A stretch of 64,000 nucleotides of DNA from Calcarisporiella thermophila CBS 279.70 (taxonomy: Eukaryota; Calcarisporiellomycota): positions 504,714 through 568,713 of the forward strand of contig NW_027192198.1 of NCBI RefSeq assembly GCF_041956535.1, given 5' to 3'. The position numbers and the translations under genes are program-made. This document shows, piece by piece, positions 25,649 to 37,277 of this stretch. Positions within the stretch are counted from its first letter, which is position 1. The number at the start of each line of letters is the position of its first letter. Below the pieces are notes generated by a model. That model saw only the letters and a program-made list of their open reading frames with translations, searched no databases and was not told the origin of the DNA.

Positions 25649-26632
25649 TTAATCCGCTTTTTTAATGTTCCGCATTCGAATATTGTTATCGCCTTTATCC
25701 TCGTTGATAATCTTTTCTTCCACGCGATACACACTAAGATCTTTCTCCAAATGATCTATTTTTTCTTGGAGCGTAAACTTGGATTCTTGAAGTTTATCGC
25801 ACTCTTTTGATTTTTCGATAAGCTATAATGCCAACATCAATATCTATCCAGATAGCATAAATTAATTTAATTTCCTATTCACCTGTTTTCTTAGGGCATC
25901 AACTTTTTCTTCACTCTTTAAAAAGTCCATCACAAGTTGGTATGTGCGAACTAGGATAAGTGATAAAAACAGTGTGAAGCCACAGAGATAAAAGTTACGC
26001 TGCGAATATAGCCGAGTTGTAATCAAGTGGTGGTTTTCTGAATGGGCATGATGAACTCCCTCTGCGCGTGAGCGTGCAAGTTCTCCGTTCGCTCGAAGCA
26101 TTCGGTTAATTGAATCTAGTAGAGGAAAGAAATGAGTAGCAAAATTATAAAATGTGAATTAGCAATAATTGCAGCTATATAAGAAAAACCCACCGATAAA
26201 TAGAATTAGAACGAATCTAGTGAAGAAACAGAAATTGATATCATCAAGATCCTTATACAGGTAAAAAATAAAAAAGTAACACTTACACAAACATGATTTT
26301 GAGACTATACACGACTTTTCCAACCTTAATGTAATTAATGAGAATTTAGAATTAATGAAGCAAAAAGCATCTTTAAATACCATGGGAGAGTTAGACATCC
26401 AGCGAAAAGTGGCGCGTCTCCAAGCTAATGGTAGTGGAAGCTATTGACAACATTGACTTTGTGAAGAAAGATCAAATGTTCTTGAAAGACTTAATACAAA
26501 CCACAAAAAAAACAAATGCTGCCATTTCAAGTACCAAAAGAGTGAACACCTTTAAATCAGATATAGTTGCATTAATAAAACGTCTCTAAGAAATGGTGTA
26601 AAATAACTTACAAGCTGATAGTGTAGAGCCAT
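25649..26632 (-). CDS. BAP31/Yet family ER membrane protein
   Basis: Three-TM ER protein that sorts membrane cargo and associates with the translocon. Seven exons, five of them very small: 26612-26632 (21 nt), 26502-26549 (48), 26381-26440 (60), 26287-26324 (38), 26194-26216 (23), 25883-26115 (233), 25649-25822 (174). They join in frame to 198 aa. Diagnostic features: MALHYQLVFTLLVLEMAAF, LPLPLAWRRATF, VVYSLKIMFVFVLILFIDSI, then a third TM (NFYLCGFTLFLSLILVRTYQ), a coiled coil (LIEKSKECDKLQESKFTLQ) and a C-terminal KKAD, a KKxx dilysine ER-retrieval signal. Because the exons are so small, only two pieces appear as ordinary open frames. Confidence 0.92.
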
Positions 26633-27321
26633 TTTGTAAGTGAATACTTAAAATTTGAAGTAAAGGGTAGATTAATTGAAAAGCTCTCAGACTGAAGTCT
26701 TATGAATTCGCCAAGAAATTTCGTGCTGCGCCATAAAATCCTCGGTTTTTAGAATAAAAATTTCCGGAGTGCATTCTACAGAGATATATATTTTTGATAG
26801 CTTCAGAAATTTTATGGTCGTGATATTTTATAATCTATAAACCACTTCAAGCTATTAAAAGGATCTAGTTATTTTTTTAAGAAGGTTCTCTATAACTCTA
26901 TTTTTTGTTTATTGGATACTCTATAATTCATAGAAATCGCAGCATAAAGTAATGGTTTTAGAAGAATTTATAGTGAATAGAGAATATTGTATTTAGCTAG
27001 AGTTTTACTCAAAAATACCGTGAAGAAAAAGGGTAGAATGTCTATCTATTATTCTGTAAGATATCTCGAATTATTTCTTTATGCTCTGTTGCGAATTGTT
27101 TTGTAGTGAAATTATCGGATTTTAAATAGATTTATGTAATCGGATTTGACGTATAAATGAAAAGTTGGATTTTCAATTTAAACTTGACGATATAGGTTAA
27201 TTTCGTCAGAAAAAACTGATCCAAAAAATGAAAATATTATAAATACTGCTTAGAGAAAGGGTGTAGAAAGAATAGAAGCGATTACATTATAAAGAGCTCT
27301 CTTCAATAAATTACTAAACTC
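26633..27321. other. Intergenic, BAP31 promoter side
   Basis: Very AT-rich, no conserved frame. It separates the BAP31 start from the stop of the GPI wall protein (both minus), so it should carry the BAP31 promoter. Confidence 0.5.
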
Positions 27322-28130
27322 TTAGAAAGCGAGCGATGCCAGCAAAGGGATTATGGCAAAGGCAACGGCAGGGAGCACTCCAGAAGCGCTAGACTTTTGT
27401 GCGGGTTGACTTTGAGCAGAGCCAGGGGAAGCACTTGAAGAGGTACCAGAAGTTGGTTGAGCTGCAGGTGCGGAGGTTGGAGGGTCAGGCGGGCAAGTTG
27501 GAACACAGCTCGCTGCGAGAACCGTGAACTGACCTGAATATGCTACGTTAGGTTCATTACCTATTGAAAAATCAAAATAGATTATTTTCCGAAATATTAT
27601 CTTCCATAACAGCTTGCTAACCTAATGCAATTGCATAAGTATTATCAACAGGAAGACTGTTAGGAATATTCCAAGTGAATGAGCCAGAGGCACCATCAAC
27701 TGAGCTTGACAAAACAGTAACTAGCTGCAGTGCAGCTGGATTTCCCTTGAGCAATTTAATAGTAATAGGTCCAGGAGCTCCATTATTCCTATTTTTGTAA
27801 TACAATTAGGGCAACAATGGAATCGGAGATATTTAATATGAATGGGAATATACCAAATAATTTGTTGAGTTTCTCCAGCTTTCCTAAAGATTTCGGAGAC
27901 AGGATTGTATATGTTATACTTTTAAAATCTTAAAAAAGACGTTTTTTAGAGCTTACCAGACTGTCCCGGTAACCTTTGTAAAGAAATTGTGGAAATAGCA
28001 AAGTTATACTATTTATATATTAATGACTATTTGGATCGATAAAGATGCTTACCGGTTGAGTAATGAATGGCTTTTGGGCTAAAGCAAAGCCGATATAGGA
28101 AAGGAGAAGCAAATAGACAAGCTTGAGCAT
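27322..28130 (-). CDS. GPI-anchored cell-wall protein with Kre9/Knh1 N-terminal domain
   Basis: Five exons. A signal peptide (MLKLVYLLLLSYIGFALA) is followed by one beta-sandwich Kre9/Knh1-type domain: ITQPVTGTVWKAGETQQIIW, then NNGAPGPITIKLLKGN, then GASGSFTWNIPNSLPVDNTY. After a Cys pair (ASCVPTCPPDPP) comes a Ser/Ala/Pro/Gln-rich linker and a hydrophobic C-terminus (VLPAVAFAIIPLLASLAF), as in a GPI-attachment signal. The Trp codon in VTGTVW is split by an intron, and one exon is very short (16 nt: VTGTV plus 2 nt). It probably sits on the plasma membrane or wall, with a possible role in beta-1,6-glucan or adhesion (family inference). Confidence 0.85.
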
Positions 28131-28423
28131 AGTTAATGAGTGTTTTGCTTTGTGAATAGATAAAGAAACGAGAGAATCCGGAAGAAAAAGGGATTTAAAT
28201 ATATTGCGAGGTTAATAAATCTGAGTTCGAAACTGGTGAAGAATGCTCGATCATTCGCTAAATCAAAACCTGTCGAATCAATATGAAGGGGTTTGTTGAG
28301 GTTTGTCCATTCATTACACAAAAAGCATTGGAGCAAGCCCCGCTTGTAATAATAATAAAGCCATTTAATATTTGCTCGCATCCACACTTAGAACCTGGCG
28401 ATGAAAAACAAGATCATCAAACC
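28131..28423. other. Intergenic spacer
   Basis: About 290 bp between the stop of the SART3/Prp24 gene and the start of the wall-protein gene, both minus strand. No gene seen. Confidence 0.4.
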
Positions 28424-31400
28424 TCATTTTTTGCCAGCAAGAAAAAGAGTTCGGAAATCCGCATTGCTTTTCCCGCTGGGCTGCGAGTCAGCCATTTGTT
28501 TATTCGATTCTGGTGAAGTAGGTGACCCATTCTCAGGTTTCATATTCCGAGCTTTTCTATGTTCGAATCCAAGGCGAGGATTGGGCCGTTGCAATCGCCG
28601 GGGAATCATTGGAAGCTGGTGGCCTTTCCCTTGAATATTACTATAAGTACCAAGTGATCCAGTGTTAGCTTCCATATCACAACATTTTCCAGCTGCCATC
28701 GGACCTTGTATGGACCGCTACGGTAGATGTGAGCGCAGGAGGTTCAGCAATATCGACATGTATCTTGTGACCGTTAAGATTATGCCCATTTAAGGCGAGA
28801 GCTGCTTTTCCAGATTCCTATAGGGGAACATATTTAAACATTAACAATTCCACAATATTAATGGAAAAAGAAGTGATAGCTACAACGATATCTTCCAATT
28901 CAACAAATGCCCCCCCTTTACTCGGGACCAATTCTACGCTTTTAACTTTGCCATAAGGAGAAAATAGAGCTCTTAGCTCCTCTTCCGTAGTGTCAGGAGG
29001 CAAATGATGAACGGAGACTCCATTTGCCTGGCGTTTAATATTCGAGGTGCTGGTTTTCACTGGGTTCTGCCGGGCCTTCTGTTTTTGCTCCTTTATGTGT
29101 TGTATGGTAGCATCAGCCCTATTTCATTAACATGGGTGAAATTCCATTAGCACGTTAGTTTATGTGGTTAGATTTTAACATACTCAATAGATTTCTTCTT
29201 GCGTTCTGCGTTCGGGTCAGCAATACTGACAACTATAATCCGCCCATTAAATTCGGTTGAATTCAGAGCGAGGGCATTAGTAGCATGCTCCTTTATATAT
29301 AAATGAATTTAAATCCCAGTGGTAAAATATATATTTGCCCATTTAGTTACCTCGTGCACAAATTCGACAATAGCACATCCTTTATATTTTCCATTCGGTC
29401 CATAAATTAAACGACAATCCTTTAGTTGGCCATACTAAGTAGAAAATGCATATTTTGGTGAAGGAATTTAATGTAATAAAAAGATGGTTGCCTCATTTGG
29501 ATACTTACAGCTTGAAAAAGTTTGGTCACTTCATCTAAATTGGAAGAGTGCGGTAAATTGGCTACAAACAGCACACAGGGATCGATTTCTTTTGGTCTAA
29601 TATGATCGTGCAGAAACAAAATAAGCACCAAAATCCAGGGCGTAAAATTTAGGTATTTAAAAAAAACAGACTTTTCTGGAGCTCTCTCTTGTTTCATACG
29701 AGGATTCGAAATTGCAACAGAAAGTGCTCGATCCGATTCGATCTCTTGTCCATTTAGTACGAGAGAATCCGTGGCCATTTTCTAAAACAATATTAATATC
29801 ATTTAAGGGTATTTCATAAATTTAAGCATTATAATAATTACAGCATCTCTAAACTCGATATAGGCAAATCTGCGAAGCTTCCCTGGTTTGGGCGCCGGCA
29901 TTCGTACCTCTACGATATCTCCAAACTACCGAGTGTAGGAGAGGTTATCAAATATCTATAAAAATAAACGTTTATAAAGTAATGCAAATACCATGCTAAA
30001 CATATCCCGTAGATCTTTCTCAGTTATTGCTGATGAAAAGTTGCACACATAAATAGTCTTAGGATCACGTTCATCCCTCTCCTCCGCTGCATGCACTCCC
30101 ACCTTTTGTGCACCCATTTGTTGGCCATCCTTGTTAAGCGCATTATTGGCTTCCTCCTAGAATGTTAACAATTAATATTCAAAATTTTTGGTAAAGGAAC
30201 TGACAAAATAAAATCAATAAAACTTCGTTCAATACCTGGTTTGTGAACAATATATACGCATAGCCCTTGCAGTTTCCATCAAAATCACGCACGATATTTA
30301 TTTTTTGAATATTACCACACTAAAAAAGAAGAAGGGTTAAAACTGAATTACGTAAATATTTGCAAGAATATTTGCAAATTACCTCACTAAAAAACTCTTT
30401 TAGTTGTGTAGTAGTGACATTTTTTTCAAGATTGTTCACAAAAATTGTCCTATTTTCGCTATCAATTAAAATAGGCATAAATTAAATCAATGTAAGTTGA
30501 ATACAATTTAAAAATATAATATACCGATCAAACAAGGTTTTATCTTTCACTTCATCAGATGCACTAACTGTGTTACCAATAACTTAGGATTAATAAAAGG
30601 AGAGCAATTAAAGAAATCTGCACTTTGCAATATATACCTTTGGGCCGTTTTATGTCTTCTCGGTTATCGTTGGAAATATCGTCGTTATCTATATCTTCCG
30701 CTTTACGTTTAGCCCGCTTCTCTAAATCACGCTTCTTTGCCTATTAAATTGTATTGAACGTAAAAACCAGAAATTGTACTATGGTACACATCTCTAGAAT
30801 GGACCTTAAATGCTTTATCTTTTTCAATTCTTTTCTGTCGTTTGATATCATCTTGCTCTCGAACAATTGCCTGCTGATTGGCCTCTTCTTGAAGAGCCTT
30901 TATAATGAGAAATTAGCAATAGTAGCAAAAGGACAAGTTAGAAGCCTGATATTTTACCTTTTCTCTTTTTGAAGAGATGATACGCATTTGCTTTTTAATG
31001 GAGGAGCGCGCATGCATGAAGCTTTCCAAGGAACCATACTCATGTTCAAAGGTAAGCCATGCATCAAAAACGCGTTCGGGCCAGTCTAAATTAACACGTG
31101 TACGTGCTTGCTTATAAATTGATCGTGCTTTTGCAATGTCTCCATGTTCCCTATTAATATATAAATAATACATTATGATGATACAATAGTGAATATAAAT
31201 ACAAACGGTTTACTTCTCAAACTGTGCAAAGGAGATCCATGCTTCAGAGGAAGACGCGTGTCGGGAAATAATTTCGTTCCAAATACGTCTTGCCTCACCG
31301 ACGTCCTTCAGCAGAGTACCCTGACGTTACATTAATTCAATATCAAACCAAGGCTTAGCTAAAGAATGTGTATTATAATTCACACACCTCAATAAAGGCT

Positions 31401-33231
31401 TGATACTTTTCGACGCGGAAATACGGGTCGCCGTCAGGGAATGCTAAAAAGGGAAGATGTTAGCCTGCGCTGTCAATAGTCGAATAATATACAAATACAA
31501 GCCTTGATATATTGCATCAATTCCCTGACTAAAAGTTTTGCGCAAACGAAGAGCTTGTTCTGAAGTAATCTCTAAAATATTTTCAAAATATAGAGAAATT
31601 ACACAATTGATATATAAAAATGTCAGTTGTTATTACCATTAGAGACAGCAGCTGCACGTCTTTCATAATCGCATTTTGACATTACTACTTTAGATAACTC
31701 TTCTATATAATAACTGATATCACTAGCAAGAGCCCTCGTAAATACAGCTATCAAAAAAGAATTAGATCGATGAATCTTTAACCATCAAATAACAGTATAC
31801 CTTCTACATCGAAGAGAGGTACTTTATATTTCTCCTAAGAAAATAGTAGACACAAATATTTAAATCCTCAATCACTTCTAAAATACCAGACTGATGAAAA
31901 ATTTTACCAATATGTTAATATAGAGAGACCATAAATCACCTGACCATGAGCAATATTTCAAAGATCTCTCCAAAATACGTATATGAATGCTCAAAGGTGC
32001 GTTATTTTCGAACTGTAAAATAAACTAAATTAATAAGATGTATAGAAAAATCCTTAAAGTCAAGTGCTTACCAAATGCAGAATAAATTCCTCCCAAATCG
32101 ATGGATCTTGATAGTATAAAATCAGTGCTCGTTCAAAAAGGGTATTAATCATAAGATAATTTGGCGGTCGCTTGCTCTTAATAAACTCGATATAGCGATA
32201 AAATTTCTCTATAGAATATCCAGATTGTTCCTTTGTCATAGATAAATTAAGTTATGATATAAGTTAGAAATTATAAAAGCAGTAAATACCCAAGCGATTT
32301 CATGTTTTTCAATTTCATCTAGTTTTTTCCTTGTATTACTGAAGAGTTTGTTAGCTTCTATCATATAAGCTTCATAGTTTCCGTTATCATATTTTGTTAT
32401 AAATGACGAATAATTAGAAAAAGTCGTCTCCTGAACTATATCAAAAAAAATTAAGAAAAGTTATAGAATTATGAATTATTCATCAATAAAACATTGAATA
32501 TACCAACCAGAGTGAGGAATATTTAATCGATCTAAATATAATTTTTTGGTTCTCTCAAAGAGCTCGGTGCTAATTAAGACACGTTAATTAATAGTCTCAA
32601 AGTTTTAGAAGATATATCCTAACAGTATACCTATAGGATCTCTATTATATAGAAAATATAGTTAGACAAATGTCAGCGCCTACAAATAGAAGCAATAAGC
32701 AGTACATACTTCAAGCAATCTCTCTTCAAAATCCTTAATGGAATCCCATACAATATGGCTCTATAAAAAGGGTCAATCGCTGCTTAATCATTGACAAAAA
32801 TATTAATCCACACCTCTAGTACATGATGTCCAACAGTTTTATTTGCTTCGGCAAATATTTCGCGAACCCTGTCAATAGTAAAATCTCTCTGTTCATCTTG
32901 GCTCATGTCTGCGTCCAACTTTTCATATTGAGCAATTGCAAAATCGACATATGATTTCCATATCTTAACATCTTAAATCGATTAATTGTAATATTAGTAG
33001 GAGGTAAGTAAAAGAAAAAAAGCAATATCAGTAGCAAGATTATACTTACAAAGGAATTCATTCAAAGCATTTTTATAGAGCTCGACGATATTATTTTTCT
33101 CTTCAAGCGTACAGGCTTTATTTGCCTCACTCTCGATTTTTTGCAGAAGTAATTCTTTTTAATCGTTAGAACTTTCTCAAGATAGAATTTATTAGCATAA
33201 ACATACCTTCATTAAAGATATCTTTGTCCAT
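28424..33231 (-). CDS. SART3/Prp24-like U4/U6 snRNP recycling factor
   Basis: Around 25 short exons. The N-terminal two thirds are HAT repeats (for example ARSIYKQARTRVNLDWPERV and FDAWLTFEHEYGSLESF). Then come four RRMs, recognised by their RNP2 strands TIFVNNL, TIYVCNF, VLFVANL and VSVHHL. The C-terminus SNADFRTLFLAGKK is the LSm-interacting motif of Prp24/SART3. The protein reanneals U4 and U6 snRNAs for spliceosome recycling in the nucleus. The start exon (33231, MDKDIFNE) is very short. Near 28.70-28.78 kb the RRM4 frame and the C-tail frame do not match unless a 44-nt GTCGAT...TAG intron is used that cuts into RRM4, so that junction is uncertain. It is divergent from eS28 with only 153 bp between starts. 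Confidence 0.9.
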
Positions 33232-33384
33232 TCTCTAAATTTCACAATAAAGAAAACGGCAAGCTCATTAAAATGGCCACATTGGCTAAGCCACATTCGA
33301 TTTATTGCTCTTTGCGATTCAACCTTTAATGATATATTTTCGCCCTATCGCAACCACTCTCGAGCCGTGTCTTACACCGCACAT
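33232..33384. promoter_or_regulatory. Compact bidirectional promoter (SART3/Prp24 - eS28)
   Basis: 153 bp separate two divergent start codons, so both promoters and 5' UTRs must fit here. Regulatory motifs cannot be named. Confidence 0.45.
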
Positions 33385-33825
33385 AATGGTAAACTATCCA
33401 TCCATCCATCCATCACTCTAAAATTCTCAGATATCATTCGATGGAGTCCGTAAACCCAAACTTGATTACAGAAATGATATGATAGAATCAATATATTGGG
33501 ATCTGATATGGAATTTATGATCTCGAGGATCTGTGGTCAGATCTATCATTTCTTAGCAACAATCACTTGTGTTCCAATCTTTATATTTTTAATGATGGCT
33601 TTATATATCTTCATTCATCAACAGGATCAGAAACAACCCATTAAACTTGCTAAAGTCATCAAAATCCTCGGGCGAACTGGTTCCCGTGGAGGCGTTACAC
33701 AGGTGCGCGTAGAGTTCATGGATGATACTACCCGTCAGATTATTCGTAATGTAAAAGGTCCTGTACGTGAAAATGACATTTTATGTCTCCTAGAATCTGA
33801 ACGTGAAGCCCGGCGCCTGCGCTGA
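33385..33825 (+). CDS. RPS28: Small ribosomal subunit protein eS28 (RPS28)
   Basis: 67 aa, the normal length. Exon 1 contributes only the ATG (33385-33387), followed by a 237-nt intron that includes a (CATC)n run. Exon 2 (33625-33825) encodes [20 protein letters not shown] through to [11 protein letters not shown], nearly identical to eukaryotic eS28. It is part of the 40S head near the mRNA exit. The intron is much longer than most others here, as is common for ribosomal-protein genes. Confidence 0.97.
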
Positions 33826-34599
33826 GATAATTTTAGTAAAATGAATATATATCTAGGTATTTAATTGAATAATTATTTTCTATATTTGGTACATAGATTT
33901 AATTAGTGCTATTTCTTATTTAGATCTGCTTATCCTCCCCTTTCCACCTCTAATTAACCTTTGAATAAATCCGTTGCACATAATTACCTCAATAATTCCC
34001 TTGAAATATTACATTCAAAGAATAAAACAGATATCTCGATCTGAGAGTAATTGCAAAATTTCTTTCAATGTATTCTCTAACTGTACTGCATGATTCCCAA
34101 TGGTTATATCAAATTTGTTTCATATCTGACAGATTTTCAACTTCTGGACTACGGTGGTGATATTTTTGTAGAGTGTAAAGTGGTTAAGGGCAAAATGTAT
34201 TTATCATTTGACTGAACTTAATGAATTTACGACAATTTGCGTTATATACTCCGCTCTTAATTTTAGCATTCAGTGAAATTCCAGATCGTTGCTGGATCTC
34301 TAATAGTAAGATATATTATACCTACAAGAAATATGGGCTAAGGGCAATCAATGAATATTTAAGGATAAATCCTACAATTTGACCTCATTTTTAAAAAACT
34401 TTAGTGTATATTTGATATTTTGCTATTTAAATATATATTCCTCGAGTTACGGAGGTGTCGGGGTTCCAAAAATCCAAATAAAGTAATTCAAGAAAAGATT
34501 GATTATTTTTTATAAAAATCAAGGATTATTTATAAACTTCAAGAAAATTCTTTACATAATTAAAGTTGGCATTAAAGTTCAAATATAAACTAGTGTAAA
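33826..34599. other. Intergenic, downstream of eS28
   Basis: AT-rich, no conserved frame recognised. It may include further undetectable decay products of the adjacent retroelement. Confidence 0.4.
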
Positions 34600-35130
34600 T
34601 ATTACAAAATTAAAACATTATATAAGGCATAACGGTTTTCCACTTATGTTTTCTAAGAAAATTACAATAAATCAACTCCATACTACTCTCCCCAACTTGA
34701 AAATCACCGCTTAGAATATATAAGGTTGCTTCGTAAAATTTCGTATTCCTGCATCGCTTATTGTTATCCAAATTCCGCACCGGTCCCCAGTTAATCTCCG
34801 CTTCGCCATAATCGGTCCACTTCACCTAATATTCTACTCTCTCGTTACTGTCGAACTTTCTTTTCCAAAACGCATTCAATTTCATATTCAATGCCACCTT
34901 CTTTATCGACTGGTGGAGACGGTGGGTTATATCTGTTAGGATACTCTTGTGGGGCACTTGTGAAATCGTTCAGAAGTGAGGCACGGAAAACTTGATGAAT
35001 TCTTAGCGATTTCGGCAACTTCTCTATACTGAGTGATATTTTATTTTCTGTGATTTCGTATGATCCAACGAACTTGTGTTGTAACTTCCTTGTCGGTTGT
35101 TGATCCAGTTACGTAAGTTGGAAGTTTGCT
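34600..35130 (-). mobile_element. Ty3/gypsy chromovirus relic: integrase C-terminus and chromodomain
   Basis: On the minus strand a stop-interrupted reading shows the order expected at the end of a Ty3/gypsy pol: KFVGSYEITEN, then LPKSLRIHQVFRASLLNDF, then the acidic/Pro linker (PPSPPVDKEGGIEYEIE), then a chromodomain-like VKWTDYGEAEINWG. Stops and a frame shift between linker and chromodomain mark it as dead. No LTR could be delimited. Confidence 0.75.
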
Positions 35131-35179
35131 GTCGAGGTCATAACCTTATCTCTAATATCTAATTCTTCCTCCCTTGGAT

Positions 35180-35520
35180 CTTGGATTTACCGCAAGCGAT
35201 AGTATCAGACACAGATTGACGATATATTAGAAGGCCTTAAATAATATTTATGAACTAAGGTCGCGATGTCAATATCACCCTGAAACCAACTATATCTTAG
35301 GGCAAATGCTGCGCGTATGTTTCATAATGACAAGATGATGGGGGGATTGTTTAATGGTTGCCGAATTTGCTTACAACAACGTAAAATAATCATAAACGAG
35401 AATGAATCCCTTTGTATCTAATATTAGGCAAACCCAATCGTAATATCAAGTCTTTTGGAATTCACGCCACGTCGGATCAACGTCCAAGCTACAGGTGACC
35501 TTCTTCTCAGAACGACCAAC
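35180..35520 (+). mobile_element. Ty3/gypsy integrase core relic (opposite orientation)
   Basis: On the plus strand, degenerate translations match the DDE integrase core: DLPQAIVSDTD (second catalytic Asp region), then YHPETNYILGQMLR (from YHPQTDGQTER-type sequence), then MVAEFAYNN followed by MNPFVSN. Several stops interrupt it. It abuts the integrase C-terminus on the other strand, so one half of the element has been inverted relative to the other. Confidence 0.72.
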
Positions 35521-35695
35521 CTATTTAAGATTGCTTCAGATATTTTGGCAACTTGAAGTCAATCTAAGTACGCCAATCAAGATCCAATAAAAGATGAATC
35601 AGAAGAGTGCGCTGACCACAGCGTTGATACGTGCCGGTTGATATTTAATCTTGAACTGATATTTATTAAAAATTGTTACCCACTTCGCCTGTCTA

Positions 35696-35718
35696 GTAAC
35701 GATATATTATATCGTTAC
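35696..35718. repeat. 23-nt inverted repeat
   Basis: GTAACGATATA - T - TATATCGTTAC, a perfect palindrome with an 11-nt arm, in AT-rich DNA between the retroelement relic and the UDP-glucuronate decarboxylase gene. Confidence 0.8.
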
Positions 35719-35745
35719 TCGATTTCATTATATTATTTATATGAT

Positions 35746-35766
35746 TAGGTATATTAAATATACCTA
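35746..35766. repeat. 21-nt inverted repeat
   Basis: TAGGTATATT - A - AATATACCTA, a perfect palindrome 27 bp downstream of the first one. The pair may be part of a degraded element end or simply AT-rich cruciform-prone sequence. Confidence 0.75.
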
Positions 35767-35948
35767 GATAAATTTTTCATCTAGTTTCTTAGGCTTAAAT
35801 ACTTCGCCCTTCGCAAATTTCCAAATTTCCTAGAGTAATGACAGCAATTTCGGAGTGACGAAACGCTCATAATAAGCCTTCTGAATGTTCTCTTATTCAT
35901 TCAGGCTTTTTTTCTCCTATAATTGGTATATTGGCCAATTGCGATCGG

Positions 35949-37277
35949 ATGAGCTTGCCATCGAATTCACAGTCTGCAACAGAGGAGAAGCATGAAGATG
36001 GGGTGTCAAACGCGCTGGAACGTCCAAATCCTGCCTTCGACCTCAAATACGATTTCGATTGGTTGGCACCTGATGGATATACAGTGACTCATGTTGGCCA
36101 CCCTTCAGTGAACTCGTACGTCGCACTCTCAGTATTACAACAAATTTATAATCCAAAATTGCCATTTGATCGTGTCTTTAATAAGGCTGATAAAACTGTA
36201 ACTTTCCAACATTATCCTAAGAATTACCCTCCTGTGAGATACCTTAGACCAGGCGAGCGCAAACGCATTTTAGTCACTGGTGGAGCTGGTTTTGTTGGTT
36301 CACATCTAGTTGATCGTCTTATGATAATGGGGCATGAGGTCATCTGTGTAGACAATTTCTTTACTGGCTCCAAGCGTAATATCGAGCATTGGATGGGGCA
36401 TCCACATTTTGAACTAATTCGTCACGATGTTGTTGATCCTCTTGTAATCGAAGTGGACCAAATTTATCACTTAGCATGTCCCGCTTCCCCTCCGCATTAT
36501 CAGTATAACCCTATTAAAACTGTCAAGACAAGCGTTATGGGTACTATTAATATGCTTGGATTAGCGAAGCGAACTAAAGCCCGTTTCCTTCTGTCATCCA
36601 CATCCGGTAGGTTAAACTTTCTTAGTTACTATCTTTTGAAATATTCATTTTAAAACTTTTCCGATAATTTGAATGTAGAGGTTTATGGAGATCCAGAAGT
36701 ACATCCACAAAAAGAAACATATTGGGGGCATGTGAACCCTATAGGTCCTCGTGCGTGTTATGACGAAGGCAAGCGAGTTGCTGAGACACTTACTTATAGC
36801 TACATGCACCAGGGCGATGTTGACGTACGAGTAGCACGCATTTTTAATAGCTTTGGTCCCAGAATGAATGAGACAGATGGTCGGGTTGTGAGCAATTTTA
36901 TAATGCAAGCTCTAAGGGGTGAAGAGTTGACTATATATGGCGATGGATCGCAAACAAGATCTTTTCAGTATATACATGACCTTGTTGATGGTCTTATTCT
37001 TCTTATGAATAAGAACTTCACTGAGCCCGTTAATTTAGGCAACCCAGAAGAATATACAATCCTTGAATTTGCCGAGATGGTACGAGACTTAGTGAACCCC
37101 TCTGCCAAAATTAAATGTCTTCCTGCGACGACGGATGATCCCCAGCGCCGAAAACCAGATATTTTTCGTGCACGTCGGCATCTTAACTGGAGCCCTCGGT
37201 TCAGAGTGAAGCAAGGATTAGAAGAAACGATTCAATATTTCGCAAACGAGCTAGAGGGACCCAATGTTCAAGCATGA
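35949..37277 (+). CDS. UDP-glucuronate decarboxylase (UDP-xylose synthase)
   Basis: Two exons (35949-36606, 36679-37277) encode 418 aa. It is an NAD-dependent extended SDR that converts UDP-glucuronate to UDP-xylose. Visible motifs: [66 protein letters not shown] (across the intron), catalytic CYDEGKR (YxxxK) and [11 protein letters not shown] 110-residue N-terminal extension includes [17 protein letters not shown]. There is no evident signal anchor, so it is probably cytosolic. The start is the ATG at 35949 (MSLPSNSQ); the frame is open a little further but only from a TTG. Implies xylose-containing glycans or a UDP-sugar shunt. Confidence 0.95.
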
